Assembly: GCF_000022145.1 (NCBI RefSeq)
Contig: NC_011891.1
Coordinates: forward strand, 3,082,501-3,146,500
Direction: 5' to 3'
DNA length: 64,000 nucleotides
Origin: Anaeromyxobacter dehalogenans 2CP-1
GTDB taxonomy: Bacteria; Myxococcota; Myxococcia; Myxococcales; Anaeromyxobacteraceae
Positions 53,331 to 63,176 of the stretch are shown here, piece after piece; position 1 is the stretch's first letter, and each line of letters begins with the position of its first letter. Both the position numbers and the translations under genes were made by a program. Below the pieces are notes generated by a model. The model was not told where the DNA came from and did not search any database. It saw only the letters and a program-made list of their open reading frames with translations.

Positions 53331-55181
53331 TCAGTAGATGGACGAGACCTCGGCGCCCGAGTAGTAGGCGCGGAGGATCTCGCGGTGGTCCTGCCCGGCC
53401 TCCGCGCGCCCCACCGCGCCCCACTGGCACATCCCGGCGCCGTGGCCCCAGCCGCCCCCGCGGAGCGCCAGCGCGCCGCCCGGCTCCGGCTCGACCAGGA
53501 ACATCGCCGACGGGAGCCCGCCGAGCAGCCGGCGGATGCGCAGCTCGCCGCGGACCTCGGCTCGGCCCGCCGCGCCCGTCACCTCCAGCTCCCGCGCGCG
53601 GCCGGACACCCCGCGCGCCGTCACGCGCAGCGCCGTCGCCGGGCCGATCCCGAGCTCGGCGCCCACCCGCGCCAGCGCCGCCGCGTCCAGGCGGCGCGTC
53701 CAGCGGAAGCGGCTGCGGCTCGCGCCCGCGGCCCGCGCGCAGTAGGCCTCGGAGCCCGCCACCAGGAACCTGCGCACCAGCGCGTCCGTCCCCACGCCCA
53801 CCGGCCAGCGCGCCGCCGCGGCGGGCGGGAGGTCGGGCCGCCCGCGCAGGCTCGGATCCGGCGTCCCGTCCCACACCGCGTCGTTGTGCTCGCCGTGGCC
53901 GCCGCACATCGCCGAGTAGACCGCGTTCACCAGCGTGCGGTCGGCGCGACCGAACAGCGCCTCGCCCCGCGTCGCGAGCACCGCCGCGTCGGTGCGGCCG
54001 GTGCGGGCCGCGTCGCCGCGGTACGCCTGGCAGTGCACCTCGGCGCAGAGCATGAACGGGTCCGTCAGGTGGCGCGTGCCGATCTGCGCGAGCACGTTGG
54101 AGCGGGCGGTCACCGCCTGCGCCTCCAGCGCCGCGCGCGGCGACGACGCCGGCATCTCGCTCGGCACCAGCCCCCGCAGCAGCTCCTCGAGCGGCACGCC
54201 GTGCACCGCCGCGAGCGCGCCGCCGGCGTCGAGCGTCAGGTAGAGCCGGCCGCGGTAGGTGCGGTCCTCGCGGGCCCGCCCGCCGCGCCCGTGCTCGTGC
54301 TCGACGCCCTCCACCAGGAAGCCCGCCTCGCCCTCCACGGCGAGCGTGAGCGCGGCGTCCGCCTCGCCCAGCGGCGCCCCGCCGTCGCCGAGCAGCTCGA
54401 GCCGCCCGGACGGGCGGCCCACCAGCGTCGCGTGCAGCGTGGCCCGTGCGCCGTGCGCGGCCCGGAGCGTCTCCACGGTCGCGCGCGCCCCCGCCTCCGT
54501 CCCGTCGCCGTCCACCAGCAGCAGCGCGCGGCGGTTGTCCACCACCCGCCCGGCGATGCCGTACACCGCACCCACCACCCGCGGCTCGGCGCGGACGCCG
54601 CGCACGCGCCAGGCCCGCGCCTCCGCCTCGAGCCGGGCGCGATCTGCGAGCGGCGCCTCCTCGAGCAGGGCGCGCCAGGCCAGCACCGCGGGGACGGCCT
54701 CTCGCGCGCGCACCCGCAGGCGCGTGCCGGCCTCCACGCGGAGCTCGCCTCCGCCGCGCAGGAGCACGCGCGCCCGCGCGAGCGGGCGGAACGCGATCTC
54801 GCGCTGGCCCTCCATGAGCCGGATGGTGACGAGCGGCTCGCCACCGGGCGCGAACTCCAGCCGGTGCCCCCAGAGCAGGTCCAGCGGGTCGGCGAGGTCG
54901 GCGGCCGGCGGCGGCGCGAGCACCGCGGCGTCGGGCGGCGGCAGGGGGAGCGGGAGCGGCGTGGCCGGCTCCGGTGCGGCGTCGGGCGTCGACGCGACCG
55001 GCGTCGAGGCGGCGGGCTCCGCGGGCGGCGCCGCGGCCGGGAGCGCGGGCGCGGCCGGCTCAGGCGGCGGGATCGCGGGCAGCTCCGCCGGCGCGGCGGG
55101 CTCGGGGACGGCTCCCGGCGCCGTCGGGGCCGCTTCCGCGGCGAGCGCGACGGCGAGGAGCACGGCGAGGAGTCGGCCCAT
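53331..55181 (-). CDS. SpoIID/LytB-domain protein, predicted periplasmic
   Basis: 616 residues. A signal sequence (LLAVLLAVALAAEAAPTAPG) is followed by a Pro/Ala-rich linker to about residue 85, then a mid region and the SpoIID domain with YRGRLYLTLDAGGALAAVHGVPLEELLRGLVPSEMPASSPRAALEAQAVTARS, AEVHCQAYRG and C-terminal RGGGWGHGAGMCQWGAVGRAEAGQDHREILRAYYSGAEV. SpoIID is a lytic transglycosylase that cleaves denuded glycan strands. Homologues occur in non-sporulating Gram-negatives, so this need not mean sporulation. Confidence 0.87.
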   Translation of the reverse strand: MGRLLAVLLAVALAAEAAPTAPGAVPEPAAPAELPAIPPPEPAAPALPAAAPPAEPAASTPVASTPDAAPEPATPLPLPLPPPDAAVLAPPPAADLADPLDLLWGHRLEFAPGGEPLVTIRLMEGQREIAFRPLARARVLLRGGGELRVEAGTRLRVRAREAVPAVLAWRALLEEAPLADRARLEAEARAWRVRGVRAEPRVVGAVYGIAGRVVDNRRALLLVDGDGTEAGARATVETLRAAHGARATLHATLVGRPSGRLELLGDGGAPLGEADAALTLAVEGEAGFLVEGVEHEHGRGGRAREDRTYRGRLYLTLDAGGALAAVHGVPLEELLRGLVPSEMPASSPRAALEAQAVTARSNVLAQIGTRHLTDPFMLCAEVHCQAYRGDAARTGRTDAAVLATRGEALFGRADRTLVNAVYSAMCGGHGEHNDAVWDGTPDPSLRGRPDLPPAAAARWPVGVGTDALVRRFLVAGSEAYCARAAGASRSRFRWTRRLDAAALARVGAELGIGPATALRVTARGVSGRARELEVTGAAGRAEVRGELRIRRLLGGLPSAMFLVEPEPGGALALRGGGWGHGAGMCQWGAVGRAEAGQDHREILRAYYSGAEVSSIY

Positions 55182-55240
55182 GAGCGCGCCAGCTTACGAC
55201 GAGCCGGCCGCCGCGCGCGAACCCCTCGGCGGCGGGACGT

Positions 55241-56164
55241 TCACGGCGGGCCGAGGCCCGGCGGCCCGCCCGCGAGGCGGCGGAAGGCCCGGTGCAGCCG
55301 CTCGGTGACCGCGCCGGGCCGCCCGGTCCCGATCGGCCGCGCGCCCACCCGCACCACCGGCAGGATCTCGCGCATGGTCGAGGTGAGGAAGGCCTCGGCG
55401 GCCGACTCCAGCGCGTCCACGCCGAGCGGCGCCTCCTCCACCGGCACGCCCGCCTCGCGCGCGAGCCGGAGCACCACCCCCCGCGTCACGCCCTCCAGGA
55501 TCCCGGCCGCCAGCGGCGGCGTCCGGAGGCGCCCGCCGACGACGGCGAACACGTTGGAGGACGAGCCCTCGGTGACCATCCCCGCGTCGTCGAGCAGGAG
55601 CGCCTCGTGCGCGCCCGCGGCGCGCGCCTCGCGCACCGCGAGCACGTGCGAGAGGTGCGCGCCGGTCTTGGCGGCCGGGTCCACCGCGGCGGGTGAGGCG
55701 CGCCGCACGCTCGCGATCGCCACCGTCACGCCCTCGGCGTACGCGCGCGCCGGCGGCGCCGCGAGCGGCGCGACGATGACCACGGCCCGAGGATCCACGG
55801 CGAGCGCGGGGTCGAGCCCGATCTCCCCCGCGCCGCGCGTCATCACCACGCGCACGTACCACTCGCCCGCGTTCCACGGCGCAGCATCGGCGGGCGCGGG
55901 CGGCGCGCCCAGCGACTGCGCGGCCTCCAGCGTGCGCGCGATCTCGCGCGCGGTGCGCGGCCCGTCCCATCGCGGCGCGAGCCCGGTGCGCTCCGCCGAG
56001 CGCGCCAGCCGCGCGAGGTGCGCGTCGAGCTCGAACGGCCGTCCACCGTACGTGCGCACCACCTCGTACACGCTGTCGCCGTACAGGAAGCCGCGGTCGA
56101 GCACCGAGACCTTCGCGTCCGCCGGCGCGACCAGCGCGCCGTCCAGGTTCACCAGCGTCGCCAT
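55241..56164 (-). CDS. Class IV aminotransferase (branched-chain/D-amino acid type)
   Basis: 307 residues. NLDGALVAPADAKVSVLDRGFLYGDSVYEVVRTYGGRPFELDAHLARL is the N-terminal domain; DPAAKTGAHLSHVLAVREARAAGAHEALLLDDAGMVTEGSSSNVF contains the PLP lysine and the family signature, and LTSTMREILPVVRV the C-terminal block. It may make branched-chain or D-amino acids, or be an aminodeoxychorismate lyase; these are hard to separate. ATG 56164 is the first in-frame start that keeps the conserved N-terminus. Confidence 0.88.
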   Translation of the reverse strand: MATLVNLDGALVAPADAKVSVLDRGFLYGDSVYEVVRTYGGRPFELDAHLARLARSAERTGLAPRWDGPRTAREIARTLEAAQSLGAPPAPADAAPWNAGEWYVRVVMTRGAGEIGLDPALAVDPRAVVIVAPLAAPPARAYAEGVTVAIASVRRASPAAVDPAAKTGAHLSHVLAVREARAAGAHEALLLDDAGMVTEGSSSNVFAVVGGRLRTPPLAAGILEGVTRGVVLRLAREAGVPVEEAPLGVDALESAAEAFLTSTMREILPVVRVGARPIGTGRPGAVTERLHRAFRRLAGGPPGLGPP

Positions 56165-56265
56165 GCCCTCACCATACCGCCCCGTCGCCGCCGCGCGCGC
56201 GGCCGACGCGCCGCGTCCGGGTCGCGGACGCACCGTGAAAAGCCCGCGTGATCGTGGACGTTTTC

Positions 56266-56302
56266 TTGACCGCCCGGGCGGGGATGATATCTCCCGACAT
56301 CG
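56266..56302 (+). promoter_or_regulatory. Candidate promoter for the zinc-ribbon gene
   Basis: TTGACC at 56266-56271 is followed after 16 bases by TATCTC (56288-56293), inside an AT-richer patch (GATGATATCT) that is rare here. The near-palindrome GGGATGATATCTCCC overlaps the -10 side. The ATG lies at 56303, about ten bases after the -10 box. Confidence 0.4.
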
Positions 56303-56701
56303 ATGGAAACCGCGGTCGAGTGCACGCACTGCAAGGTGGTGATGACGAGCTGGTCGGCCCCCGGGAGCCCGATCCGCTACTACCAGTGCCCGTTCTGCGC
56401 GCGGACCCACTCCTCGCTGTACGGCGAGGTGTTCCAGCGCCGCGCCGGCGCACGCCTGGTCGGCGCCCCGGCCGCGACCACCGCCGGCATCCCCATGGCA
56501 AGCCCGGAGGACGTCCGCTGGGCGCGCGTGAAGGCCACCGCGGCCCGCTGGTTCGCGCGGCTCGAGGCCGAGCAGCGCCCGACGGCGCCGTCCGCGGCGT
56601 TCCCCCGGCGCGCCCGCACCGCGGGCCCCTCCGACGACGTGCCCGAGGCGGATCCCGCCGACGTGGTCGAGGTCGGCGGCCGCCGGCACGGGCGGGTCTG
56701 A
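56303..56701 (+). CDS. Zinc-ribbon protein of unknown function
   Basis: 132 residues. [11 protein letters not shown] at residues 7-10 and CPFC at about 29-32 form a two-knuckle ribbon similar to small zinc proteins in myxobacteria. The mid part has [25 protein letters not shown], and the C-terminal third is acidic and proline-rich. Possibly RNA- or protein-binding. Transcribed divergently from the class IV aminotransferase. Function not recognised. Confidence 0.7.
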   Translation: METAVECTHCKVVMTSWSAPGSPIRYYQCPFCARTHSSLYGEVFQRRAGARLVGAPAATTAGIPMASPEDVRWARVKATAARWFARLEAEQRPTAPSAAFPRRARTAGPSDDVPEADPADVVEVGGRRHGRV

Positions 56702-56972
56702 GCGGCCCGGAGCATCCCCTCCGCCCTCACGCACCGTTCACCACCGCTTCGGTGCGGCCGCGCTGCGCGTGCTGCGCTCGGCGGTGCGCACGCGGCGGGG
56801 CCGACGCCGGCCGCGTGCCGACGCGCGCCGGGCGCCTGGCGGCCTGCGGACGCGGCGCGCACGCGTCCGCGGCACCCCGCTTTCGTCTCCCCCGCCGGAC
56901 CGTGGAGGGGCGACGCTGTGCACCGGGCGTGCGCGGCGCGGTGACCCCGCGCGCCCGCCGTGCGGGGGGGAC

Positions 56973-57707
56973 ATGGCGAGCCCGGCGCGAGCGGACGGCG
57001 AGCGGATCCCCGCGTTCGAGGCGCGCGGCCTGGAGAAGGTCTACCGGATGGGCGAGGTGGACGTCCCCGCGCTCCGCGGCGTGGACCTCGAGCTGTACGA
57101 CGGCGAGCTGGTGGTGATCCTCGGCCCCTCCGGCAGCGGGAAGTCCACGCTCCTCAACATCCTCGGCGGCCTGGACGTGCCCACCGGCGGACGCGTCCGT
57201 TACCGCGAGCACGACCTCGTCGGCGCCTCCGCGCGCGCGCTCACCCGCTACCGGCGCGAGCACGTCGGGTTCGTGTTCCAGCTCTACAACCTCGTCCCGA
57301 GCCTCACCGCGCGCGAGAACGTGGCGCTCGCCTGCGAGATCGCGCCCGACCCGATGCCCGCGGACGAGGCGCTGCGGCGGGTCGGCCTGGGCGAGCGGCT
57401 CGACCACTTCCCCTCCCAGCTCTCCGGCGGCGAGCAGCAGCGCGTCGCCATCGCCCGCGCGGTGGCGAAGCGCCCGGACGTGCTGCTCTGCGACGAGCCG
57501 ACCGGCGCGCTCGACGCCGCCACCGGCCGCGTGGTGCTGGAGGTGCTCGAGCAGGTGAACCGGGAGCTCGGCACGACCGTGGTGGTCATCACCCACAACG
57601 CCGCCATCGCCGCGCTGGCAGACCGGGTGGTGCACGTGCGCGACGGCCGCATCGCGCGCGTCGACCACAACGCGCGGCGCGCGCCGGCCGCGGAGATCGC
57701 CTGGTGA
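56973..57707 (+). CDS. ABC transporter ATP-binding protein (LolD/MacB type)
   Basis: 244 residues. Walker [20 protein letters not shown]-loop [18 protein letters not shown], signature [31 protein letters not shown], and H-loop [21 protein letters not shown] are all intact. It drives the FtsX-like permease encoded next, with which it overlaps (GTGA). A run of seven G before ATG 56973 supplies the ribosome-binding site. Upstream is a 270-base GC-rich gap with only a weak CGCACCG/CGGTGCG hairpin (56730-56756). Confidence 0.93.
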   Translation: MASPARADGERIPAFEARGLEKVYRMGEVDVPALRGVDLELYDGELVVILGPSGSGKSTLLNILGGLDVPTGGRVRYREHDLVGASARALTRYRREHVGFVFQLYNLVPSLTARENVALACEIAPDPMPADEALRRVGLGERLDHFPSQLSGGEQQRVAIARAVAKRPDVLLCDEPTGALDAATGRVVLEVLEQVNRELGTTVVVITHNAAIAALADRVVHVRDGRIARVDHNARRAPAAEIAW

Positions 57708-60064
57708 GCGCGCTCGACCACAAGGCCTGGCACGACCTCGGGCGCATGCGCGGCCAGGCGGTGGCGGTGGGCGCGCTGATCGCGAGCGCCATGGCGGTGT
57801 GGGTGACCACGGTGCTCACCGAGCGCGCCATGCTGCGGACCCGCGACGCGTACTACGCGCGCCAGCGGTTCGCCGACGCGTTCGCCTCGGTGCGGCGCGC
57901 GCCCGAGCCGGTGGGCGCGCGCCTCGCCGCCGTCGCCGGCGTGGCCGAGGTGGAGACGCGGGTGATCTGGCCCGGTCGCCTGGACCTGCCCGACGCGCGC
58001 CGGGCGCGGGCGACGTTCGTGTCCCTGCCCGACCGCGCGGCGCCGCGGCTCAACGTGCTCGCGCTGCGGGCCGGTCGCCTCCCGCTGCCCGGCGAGCGCG
58101 GCGTGGCGGTCCTCACCGAGGGCTTCGCCGTCGCGAACCGGCTCGGCCCCGGCGACGACCTCGCTGCGGTGCTGAACGGCCGCCGCACGCGGCTGCGCGT
58201 CGTCGGCGTGGCGCTCTCGCCCGAGTACGTCTACGCCGTCGGGCCCGGCATGCTGTTCCCGGACGACCGGAGCTTCGGGGTGGTCTGGGCGCCGCGCACC
58301 GACCTGGCGGAGGCGGCGGGGCTGGACGGCGCGTTCAACGCGGTGGCGCTGCGCCTCGGCCCGGGCGCGGCCGAGCCGGACGTCCTCGCCGCGGTGGACC
58401 GGGTGCTCGAGCCCTGGGGCGGCGTCGGCGCCCACGCCCGCCGGGACCAGGCCTCGCACCGCTACCTCTCCGACGAGCTGACGCAGCTCCGGGCGCTGGC
58501 GCTGGTGATGCCCGCCATCTTCCTCGGCGTCGCCGCGTTCCTGCTGTCCGTGATCGTGTCGCGGCTCGTGGCGCAGCAGCGGCCGCAGGTGGGCATGCTG
58601 AAGGCGCTGGGCTACTCCGACCTCGCGCTGGCGATCCACTACGCGAAGCTGGTGGGCGTGGTGGTGGCGGCCGGCGCCGCCGCGGGCGCGGCCGGCGGCG
58701 CGCTGCTCGGCCGCGGGCTCGCCCGCATGTACGCGGAGTTCTACCGGTTCCCGTTCCTCGTCTACGCCGATGCCCCGGCGGTGGTCGCCTCCGGCGCGGC
58801 CCTGTGCGCGCTCGCGGCGCTGGTGGGCGTGGCCGCCGCGGTGGCCCGCGCCGCCCGGCTCCCGCCCGCCGAGGCGATGCGCCCCGAGCCGCCGCCCGCG
58901 TTCCGCGCCACGCGCCTCGACCGCCTGCTGGCCCAGCCCGGCGTCCCGCCCGCCTGGCGGATGGTGCTGCGCAACCTGTCCCGCCGTCCGGTGCGGGCCG
59001 GCCTGTCCGCGCTCGGCGTGGCCTGCGGGATCGCGGTGATCGTCCTCGCCGGCGCCATGCAGGACGCGCTCCATCACCTGCTCGGCGTCCAGTTCCGGGA
59101 GGCGCGCCGCGAGGACGCGATCGTGGTGTTCACCGAGGCGGTCGGCGCCGACGCGCTGGCGGAGCTGCGCGCCCTGCCCGGCGTGCGCGCGGCGGAGCCG
59201 TTCCGCGGCGTGCCCGCGACGCTGCGGAGCGGGCCGCGCAGCCACCGGACGGAGATCGCCGGCCTCGACCCCGGCGCGCGCCTGTGGCGCCTGGTGGACG
59301 CGAGCGGGCGCGAGGTGCCGGTGCCGCCGGCCGGCGTGGTGCTCTCGTCGCAGCTCGCGCGCATGCTCGCCGTCGGCCCGGGCGACACGGTGCTCGCCGA
59401 GGTCCACGAGGGGCGGCGCCCGGTGCTGGCGCTGCCGGTGGCCGCGCTGGTGGACGACTTCGTGGGCGTGAGCGCGACGCTGAGCCGGGCGCGCCTCGAC
59501 GCCGCCCTCGGCGACGGCCCGCGCGCCAGCGGCGCGCTGCTCGCGCTCGCGACCGGCGCGGGCCCGCAGGTGGAGGCTCGGCTGGCGGAGCGGCCCCGGG
59601 TGGCGGCGGTCACGCTCGGGGACGAGCTGCGGCGCTCGATGGAGACGGTGATCGGGCGCTTCATGGGCGGCGTGGTCGCGGTGCTGGCCGGGTTCGCGCT
59701 CGTGCTCGCCGGCGGCGTCATCTACAACGCGGCCCGGGTCGCGCACGCCGAGCGGCAGCGCGAGCTCGCCACGCTGCAGGTGCTCGGGTTCACGCCGGGC
59801 GAGGCGTGGCGCATCCTGGCCGGCGAGCTGGCGGTGCTGGTCCTCCTGGCCATCCCGGCCGGCTGCGCCCTCGGGCTCGGGCTGGCCACGCTCACCTCGC
59901 GGCTGGTGTCGTCCGACCTGTTCCGGCTGCCGGTGGTCATCTCGCCCGGCACGTGGGCGCGGGCGGTGGGCGTGGTCTGCGCCGCGAGCGGGCTGCTCGT
60001 GGCGCTGGCGCGGCGCTGGGTCGGGAAGGTGGATCTGGTGGAGGTGCTGAAGGCGCGGGAGTGA
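57704..60064 (+). CDS. FtsX-like permease, two-domain ABC exporter
   Basis: 786 residues with two FtsX/MacB-type modules: TM near residue 20, three helices around residues 265-390 ([22 protein letters not shown] onwards), a large extracytoplasmic region, and a second set near 420 and in the last 130 residues ([47 protein letters not shown]). It would work with the ATPase and the membrane-fusion protein as a MacAB-type exporter for a lipid, peptide or lipoprotein. GTG start overlaps the ATPase stop. The substrate is not evident. Confidence 0.87.
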   Translation: MSALDHKAWHDLGRMRGQAVAVGALIASAMAVWVTTVLTERAMLRTRDAYYARQRFADAFASVRRAPEPVGARLAAVAGVAEVETRVIWPGRLDLPDARRARATFVSLPDRAAPRLNVLALRAGRLPLPGERGVAVLTEGFAVANRLGPGDDLAAVLNGRRTRLRVVGVALSPEYVYAVGPGMLFPDDRSFGVVWAPRTDLAEAAGLDGAFNAVALRLGPGAAEPDVLAAVDRVLEPWGGVGAHARRDQASHRYLSDELTQLRALALVMPAIFLGVAAFLLSVIVSRLVAQQRPQVGMLKALGYSDLALAIHYAKLVGVVVAAGAAAGAAGGALLGRGLARMYAEFYRFPFLVYADAPAVVASGAALCALAALVGVAAAVARAARLPPAEAMRPEPPPAFRATRLDRLLAQPGVPPAWRMVLRNLSRRPVRAGLSALGVACGIAVIVLAGAMQDALHHLLGVQFREARREDAIVVFTEAVGADALAELRALPGVRAAEPFRGVPATLRSGPRSHRTEIAGLDPGARLWRLVDASGREVPVPPAGVVLSSQLARMLAVGPGDTVLAEVHEGRRPVLALPVAALVDDFVGVSATLSRARLDAALGDGPRASGALLALATGAGPQVEARLAERPRVAAVTLGDELRRSMETVIGRFMGGVVAVLAGFALVLAGGVIYNAARVAHAERQRELATLQVLGFTPGEAWRILAGELAVLVLLAIPAGCALGLGLATLTSRLVSSDLFRLPVVISPGTWARAVGVVCAASGLLVALARRWVGKVDLVEVLKARE

Positions 60065-60067
60065 GCG

Positions 60068-61249
60068 ATGCGGCGCTGGATGGTGCTCGGAGCGATGGTG
60101 GCGCTCGCGCTGGCGGGCGCGGCGGCGGTCCTCGGCAGGGGTGCGGCCGAGGTGGAGGTCCGGCGCGCGACCCGCGGCCCCATCGCCGAGTGGGTGGAGG
60201 GCACCGGGAAGGCGCGGGTGCGAGAGCGGCATGCCGTCTCCGCCCCGGTGACCGGCGCGCTCGAGCGAGTCGAGGTCCACGCCGGGGACACGGTGCGCGC
60301 CGGCGCGGTGGTGGCCCGGGTGCTCCCGCTCACGCCGACGCCGCTCGACCCGCGCGCGCGCTCCGAGGCCCGGGCGCGCGCGGCGGCGGCGACGGCCGCC
60401 GAGGCGCAGGCGGAGGCGGCGCTGCGAAGGGCCCGGGTGGTGGAGGCCGACGCGGCGCGGACCCTGGCGCGGGCCCGCGCCCTCCTCGCCGCCTCGGCCA
60501 TGGCGGCGAGCGAGCACGACGCCGCGGAGGCCACTGCGCGCGCTGCGCGCGAGGAGGTGGACGCCGCGCAGGCCACGGTCGGGCGGGTGCGGGCGGAGCG
60601 CATCGCGGCCGAGGCCGTGCTCGCCGCGCCCCGCGGCGCGGCCGGCGGCGCCGTCCCGGTCGCCTCGCCGGTGGCCGGCGTGGTGCTGCGCGTCGCGCAG
60701 GAGAGCCCGGGTCCCGTGCTCGCCGGCACGCCCGTGCTCGAGCTGGGCGACCCGCGCGATCTCGAGGTCGCGCTCGAGCTCCTCACCGAGCAGGCCTCGC
60801 GGGTGCGCCCCGGCGCGGAGGTGGAGCTGACGGCCTGGGGCGGCGACGCGCCGCTCGCGGGCCGGGTCCGCCGCGTCGAGCCGAGCGCGTTCACGAAGGT
60901 GAGCGCGCTCGGCGTCGAGGAGCAGCGCGTGAACGTGCTGGTCGATCCGGCCGGCGCGGCGGGCGCGTGGGCGCCGCTCGGCGACGGCTGGCGCGTCGAG
61001 GGCCGCGTGGAGGTGGCGCGCCGGCCGGACGCGCTGCTCGTGCCCGCGAGCAGCGTGTTCCGGGGCGACCGCGGCTGGGCGGTGTACGCGGTCGAGGGCG
61101 GGCGGGCGCGGCTGTGCCCGGTCCGGCTGGGCGCGATGGCCGCCACCGAGGTGGAGATCGCCGAGGGGCTCGCAGAGGGAGCGCCGGTGGTGCTCCGGCC
61201 CACCGGCGCGCTCCGCGACGGCGTGCGGGTGCGGGCGCGGGAGCCGTGA
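60068..61249 (+). CDS. Membrane-fusion/periplasmic adaptor protein (HlyD/MacA family)
   Basis: 393 residues. An N-terminal signal anchor (MVLGAMVALALAGAAAVLG) is followed by a lipoyl-like hairpin (ERHAVSAPVTGALERVEVHAGDTVRAGAVVARV), a coiled-coil region rich in Ala/Glu/Arg (about residues 100-190) and a second lipoyl half with SPVAGVVLRVAQESPGPVLAGTPVLELGD. The C-terminal barrel includes LAEGAPVVLRPTGALRDGVRVR. It connects the inner-membrane pump to an outer-membrane channel; no TolC-type gene is in this window. Three bases follow the permease. Confidence 0.9.
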   Translation: MRRWMVLGAMVALALAGAAAVLGRGAAEVEVRRATRGPIAEWVEGTGKARVRERHAVSAPVTGALERVEVHAGDTVRAGAVVARVLPLTPTPLDPRARSEARARAAAATAAEAQAEAALRRARVVEADAARTLARARALLAASAMAASEHDAAEATARAAREEVDAAQATVGRVRAERIAAEAVLAAPRGAAGGAVPVASPVAGVVLRVAQESPGPVLAGTPVLELGDPRDLEVALELLTEQASRVRPGAEVELTAWGGDAPLAGRVRRVEPSAFTKVSALGVEEQRVNVLVDPAGAAGAWAPLGDGWRVEGRVEVARRPDALLVPASSVFRGDRGWAVYAVEGGRARLCPVRLGAMAATEVEIAEGLAEGAPVVLRPTGALRDGVRVRAREP

Positions 61250-61258
61250 GCCGGCGGC

Positions 61259-61555
61259 CTATGCGGGGGCGTTCGCCCCGTCGTCCGGGGTCCCGGTCAC
61301 GCCCAGGTAGCGCAGCAGGCGCCGGTGGTGCTGGCGCAGGCCGCGCACCGACACGCGGGCCGGGCAGGCGGCCAGCGCCCGGGCCAGCACGGCCACGCCG
61401 AAGTCGTGGAACTCGCGCACGTGGGTGAGATCGACGCGGACCTGCGCGTCGGGCGCGGCGGACGCGAGGCAGCGCGCCACGTCCTCCGCCGCCGACGCGT
61501 CGAACACGCCATCCCGGTGGATGGTGTGGCCCTCCCCCGGCTCCTGCCGCGTCAT
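61259..61555 (-). CDS. STAS-domain protein without the usual phosphorylation serine
   Basis: 98 residues of the STAS/anti-sigma-antagonist fold: VRVDLTHVREFHDFGVAVLARAL aligns with the D-x-x-x-x-x-D-S-S-G-L region, but reads DFGV, so the phosphorylated Ser is Phe. Further SVRGLRQHHRRLLRYLGVTGT matches the last helix. It may be a binding partner rather than a phospho-switch. It converges with the adaptor gene (nine bases apart). An 11-base inverted repeat lies upstream at 61589-61624. Confidence 0.7.
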   Translation of the reverse strand: MTRQEPGEGHTIHRDGVFDASAAEDVARCLASAAPDAQVRVDLTHVREFHDFGVAVLARALAACPARVSVRGLRQHHRRLLRYLGVTGTPDDGANAPA

Positions 61556-61588
61556 CGGTGCTTCCCCCCGGCGACCGCTGGGATCGCC

Positions 61589-61624
61589 GCCCGAGATCGA
61601 AGATAGCCGGGGCCGATCTCGGGC
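61589..61624. repeat. 11-base inverted repeat upstream of STAS gene
   Basis: GCCCGAGATCG (61589-61599) and CGATCTCGGGC (61614-61624) are perfectly complementary with a 14-base loop. It starts 34 bases upstream of the STAS gene ATG and about 160 bases downstream of the tRNA on the same strand. It may be an operator, a 5' leader hairpin or the tRNA transcript terminator. Confidence 0.5.
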
Positions 61625-61785
61625 CCAAACCGACGGTCCGAGGCATGTGGCCGCGGGCGGAAGATGTAGGGCGGAGGCCGCTGGCGCGCGCCGCCGGGCC
61701 GATCGCCTCGGTGCGAGCGGGATCGGGACCCCCGACGCGCTCCGGCGAGGCCGGGGCGGCGGGGCGAGGGCGCAGCCCTCGGGAG

Positions 61786-61857
61786 TGGGGCGCCAGGGAC
61801 TCGAACCCTGAGCCAACGGCTTAAAAGGCCGCTGCTCTACCATTGAGCTAGCGCCCC
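61786..61857 (-). tRNA. tRNA-Lys (anticodon UUU)
   Basis: 72 bases fold into a full cloverleaf: acceptor GGGGCGC/GCGCCCC with discriminator A, D arm GCTC-AATGGTA-GAGC, anticodon arm GCGGC-CTTTTAA-GCCGT with anticodon TTT, variable loop TGGCT, and T arm CAGGG-TTCGAGT-CCCTG. The anticodon stem has one G-U pair. The 3' CCA is not encoded. It is transcribed from the minus strand, upstream of the STAS gene. Confidence 0.96.
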
Positions 61858-62163
61858 GTTCGGCGGAGCCGACCGGCGCTACATACCACGCGGACCGGCC
61901 CGGGGCTGCCAGCGCGGCGCCGAAAAGCGGCCGCGCCAGCATGCAGGTGCATGCTGGCGCGGGTCCTGCTCCCCCCTGGAGCTTGGCTGAGGAGCGGGAA
62001 CCCCCCCGTCCCGGACGTCCGCTCCCGCTCCTCAGCCTCGGCGAGGAACATACCGGTGGAACCGGCGCGCAGGTATCGCGTGACCCGGCGACCCACGGCC
62101 ATGAGACGACCTCGCAGCGCGGTGCGCACGAGCGCCCCATCCGAGCGCCGGCGCGTCCCCGCT
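61858..62163. other. 306-base noncoding stretch rich in inverted repeats
   Basis: No supported gene lies between the tRNA and the short-chain dehydrogenase. It contains a 15-base perfect hairpin (61931-61962), a second inverted repeat with 15-base arms (61985-61999 with 62023-62037, 23-base loop) and a smaller CCGGT/ACCGG pair near 62053-62065. The first pairs with a T4 stretch on the minus strand and looks like the terminator of the dehydrogenase. The rest may be a structured leader for the tRNA or a small RNA. Confidence 0.5.
61923..61962 (-). terminator. Candidate terminator after the short-chain dehydrogenase
   Basis: CCGCGCCAGCATGCA (61931-61945) and its exact complement (61948-61962) are separated by two bases, so a 14- to 15-pair stem with a tetraloop can form. 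On the minus strand CCGCTTTT follows the stem. Placed 202 bases downstream of the dehydrogenase stop and 66 bases upstream of the tRNA 5' end. Confidence 0.55.
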
Positions 62164-63176
62164 TCAGGTGGCCCCACGCACGCTTCGTGAAGCCCACACC
62201 GCCCCCGCGGCCAGGAGCACCGCCCCCGCGGCCAGGCTTCGGCGGTGGAGCGTGAGCCAGAGCGATGCGCTGCGGCGCCGGGCCTCCGCCGAGAACTCGC
62301 CGTGTGCGCCGTGATCTCCCGGCACCGGCCGATCGAGATCGTCCGGCCGCCCCGGCTCGGGCGGGCGATCGGCCTGCTGCGCGCGGTAGCCGATCCGGCC
62401 CAGGTAGCGATCGAGCAGCCCCGGGATCGTCCGCTGACCGAGGATCGCACGCACCGTGCTCCACGTGACCCACAGCTCGCGGCGCGGCCGCCGCACCACC
62501 GCCAGCACCGCGCGCGCGATCACCTCGGGCTGGTAGATGGGCGGCACCGGCTTCGGGTGGCCGGGCAAGCGCGTCCGGACCAGCTCGAACTGCGGCGTGT
62601 TGACCGCCGGCAGGTGCACCATCGAGAGCCGCACGCGGCTGCGATCGTGCGCGAGCTCGCAGCGGAGCGCGTCGGTGAAGCCGCGGACCGCTGCCTTCGC
62701 GGCGCAGTAGGCGCTCTGCAGCGGGATGGAGCGGTAGCAGAGGGCGGACCCGACCTGGACGACGTGCCCCCGGTTGCGCGGCAGCATGTGGCGGAGCGCC
62801 GCCCGCGTGCCGTGGACGTAGCCGAGGTACGTCACCTCGGTGACGCGCCGGTACTCCTCCGCCGTCGTCTCCATCACCGGCGCGAACACGCTCACCATCG
62901 CGTCGTTCACCCACACGTCGATGCCGCCCCACGCGCGCACCACCGCGTCCGCGGCCGCGTCCACCGCGCCGGCGTCCGAGACGTCGGCCACCACGGCGAT
63001 GGCCTCGCCGCCCGCGCCGCGGATCTCGCGGGCGGCGTTCTCGAGGGCCTCGGCGTTGCGCGCGATCAGCGCCACGCGCATCCGCGCCCGCCCCAGCTCG
63101 CGCGCCACCGCGCGCGCCCCACGCCCGCCGACGCCCCCGTCACCACCGCGACCTTCCCCGCCAGGTCCCGCCTCAC
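62164..63176 (-). pseudogene. Short-chain dehydrogenase/reductase, split by a two-base frameshift
   Basis: The N-terminal part from GTG 63176 reads DLAGKVAVVTGASAGVGRA (the nucleotide-binding TGxxxGxG motif). It then leaves frame within a CG run (plus strand 63109-63117). Removing two bases restores RAVARELGRARMRVALIARN and the rest of the SDR: VADVSDAGAV, IDVWVNDAMVSV, the catalytic YCAAK with the earlier Ser in QVGSAL, and a C-terminal extension ending in a membrane helix. It is coupled to the upstream gene by a GTGA overlap. Whether this is an error, a phase switch or decay is open. Confidence 0.82.

Noticed and set aside
53331..55181. SpoIID-domain protein as evidence for endospore formation
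   Set aside because: This domain occurs in many non-sporulating bacteria, and no other sporulation gene is in the window.
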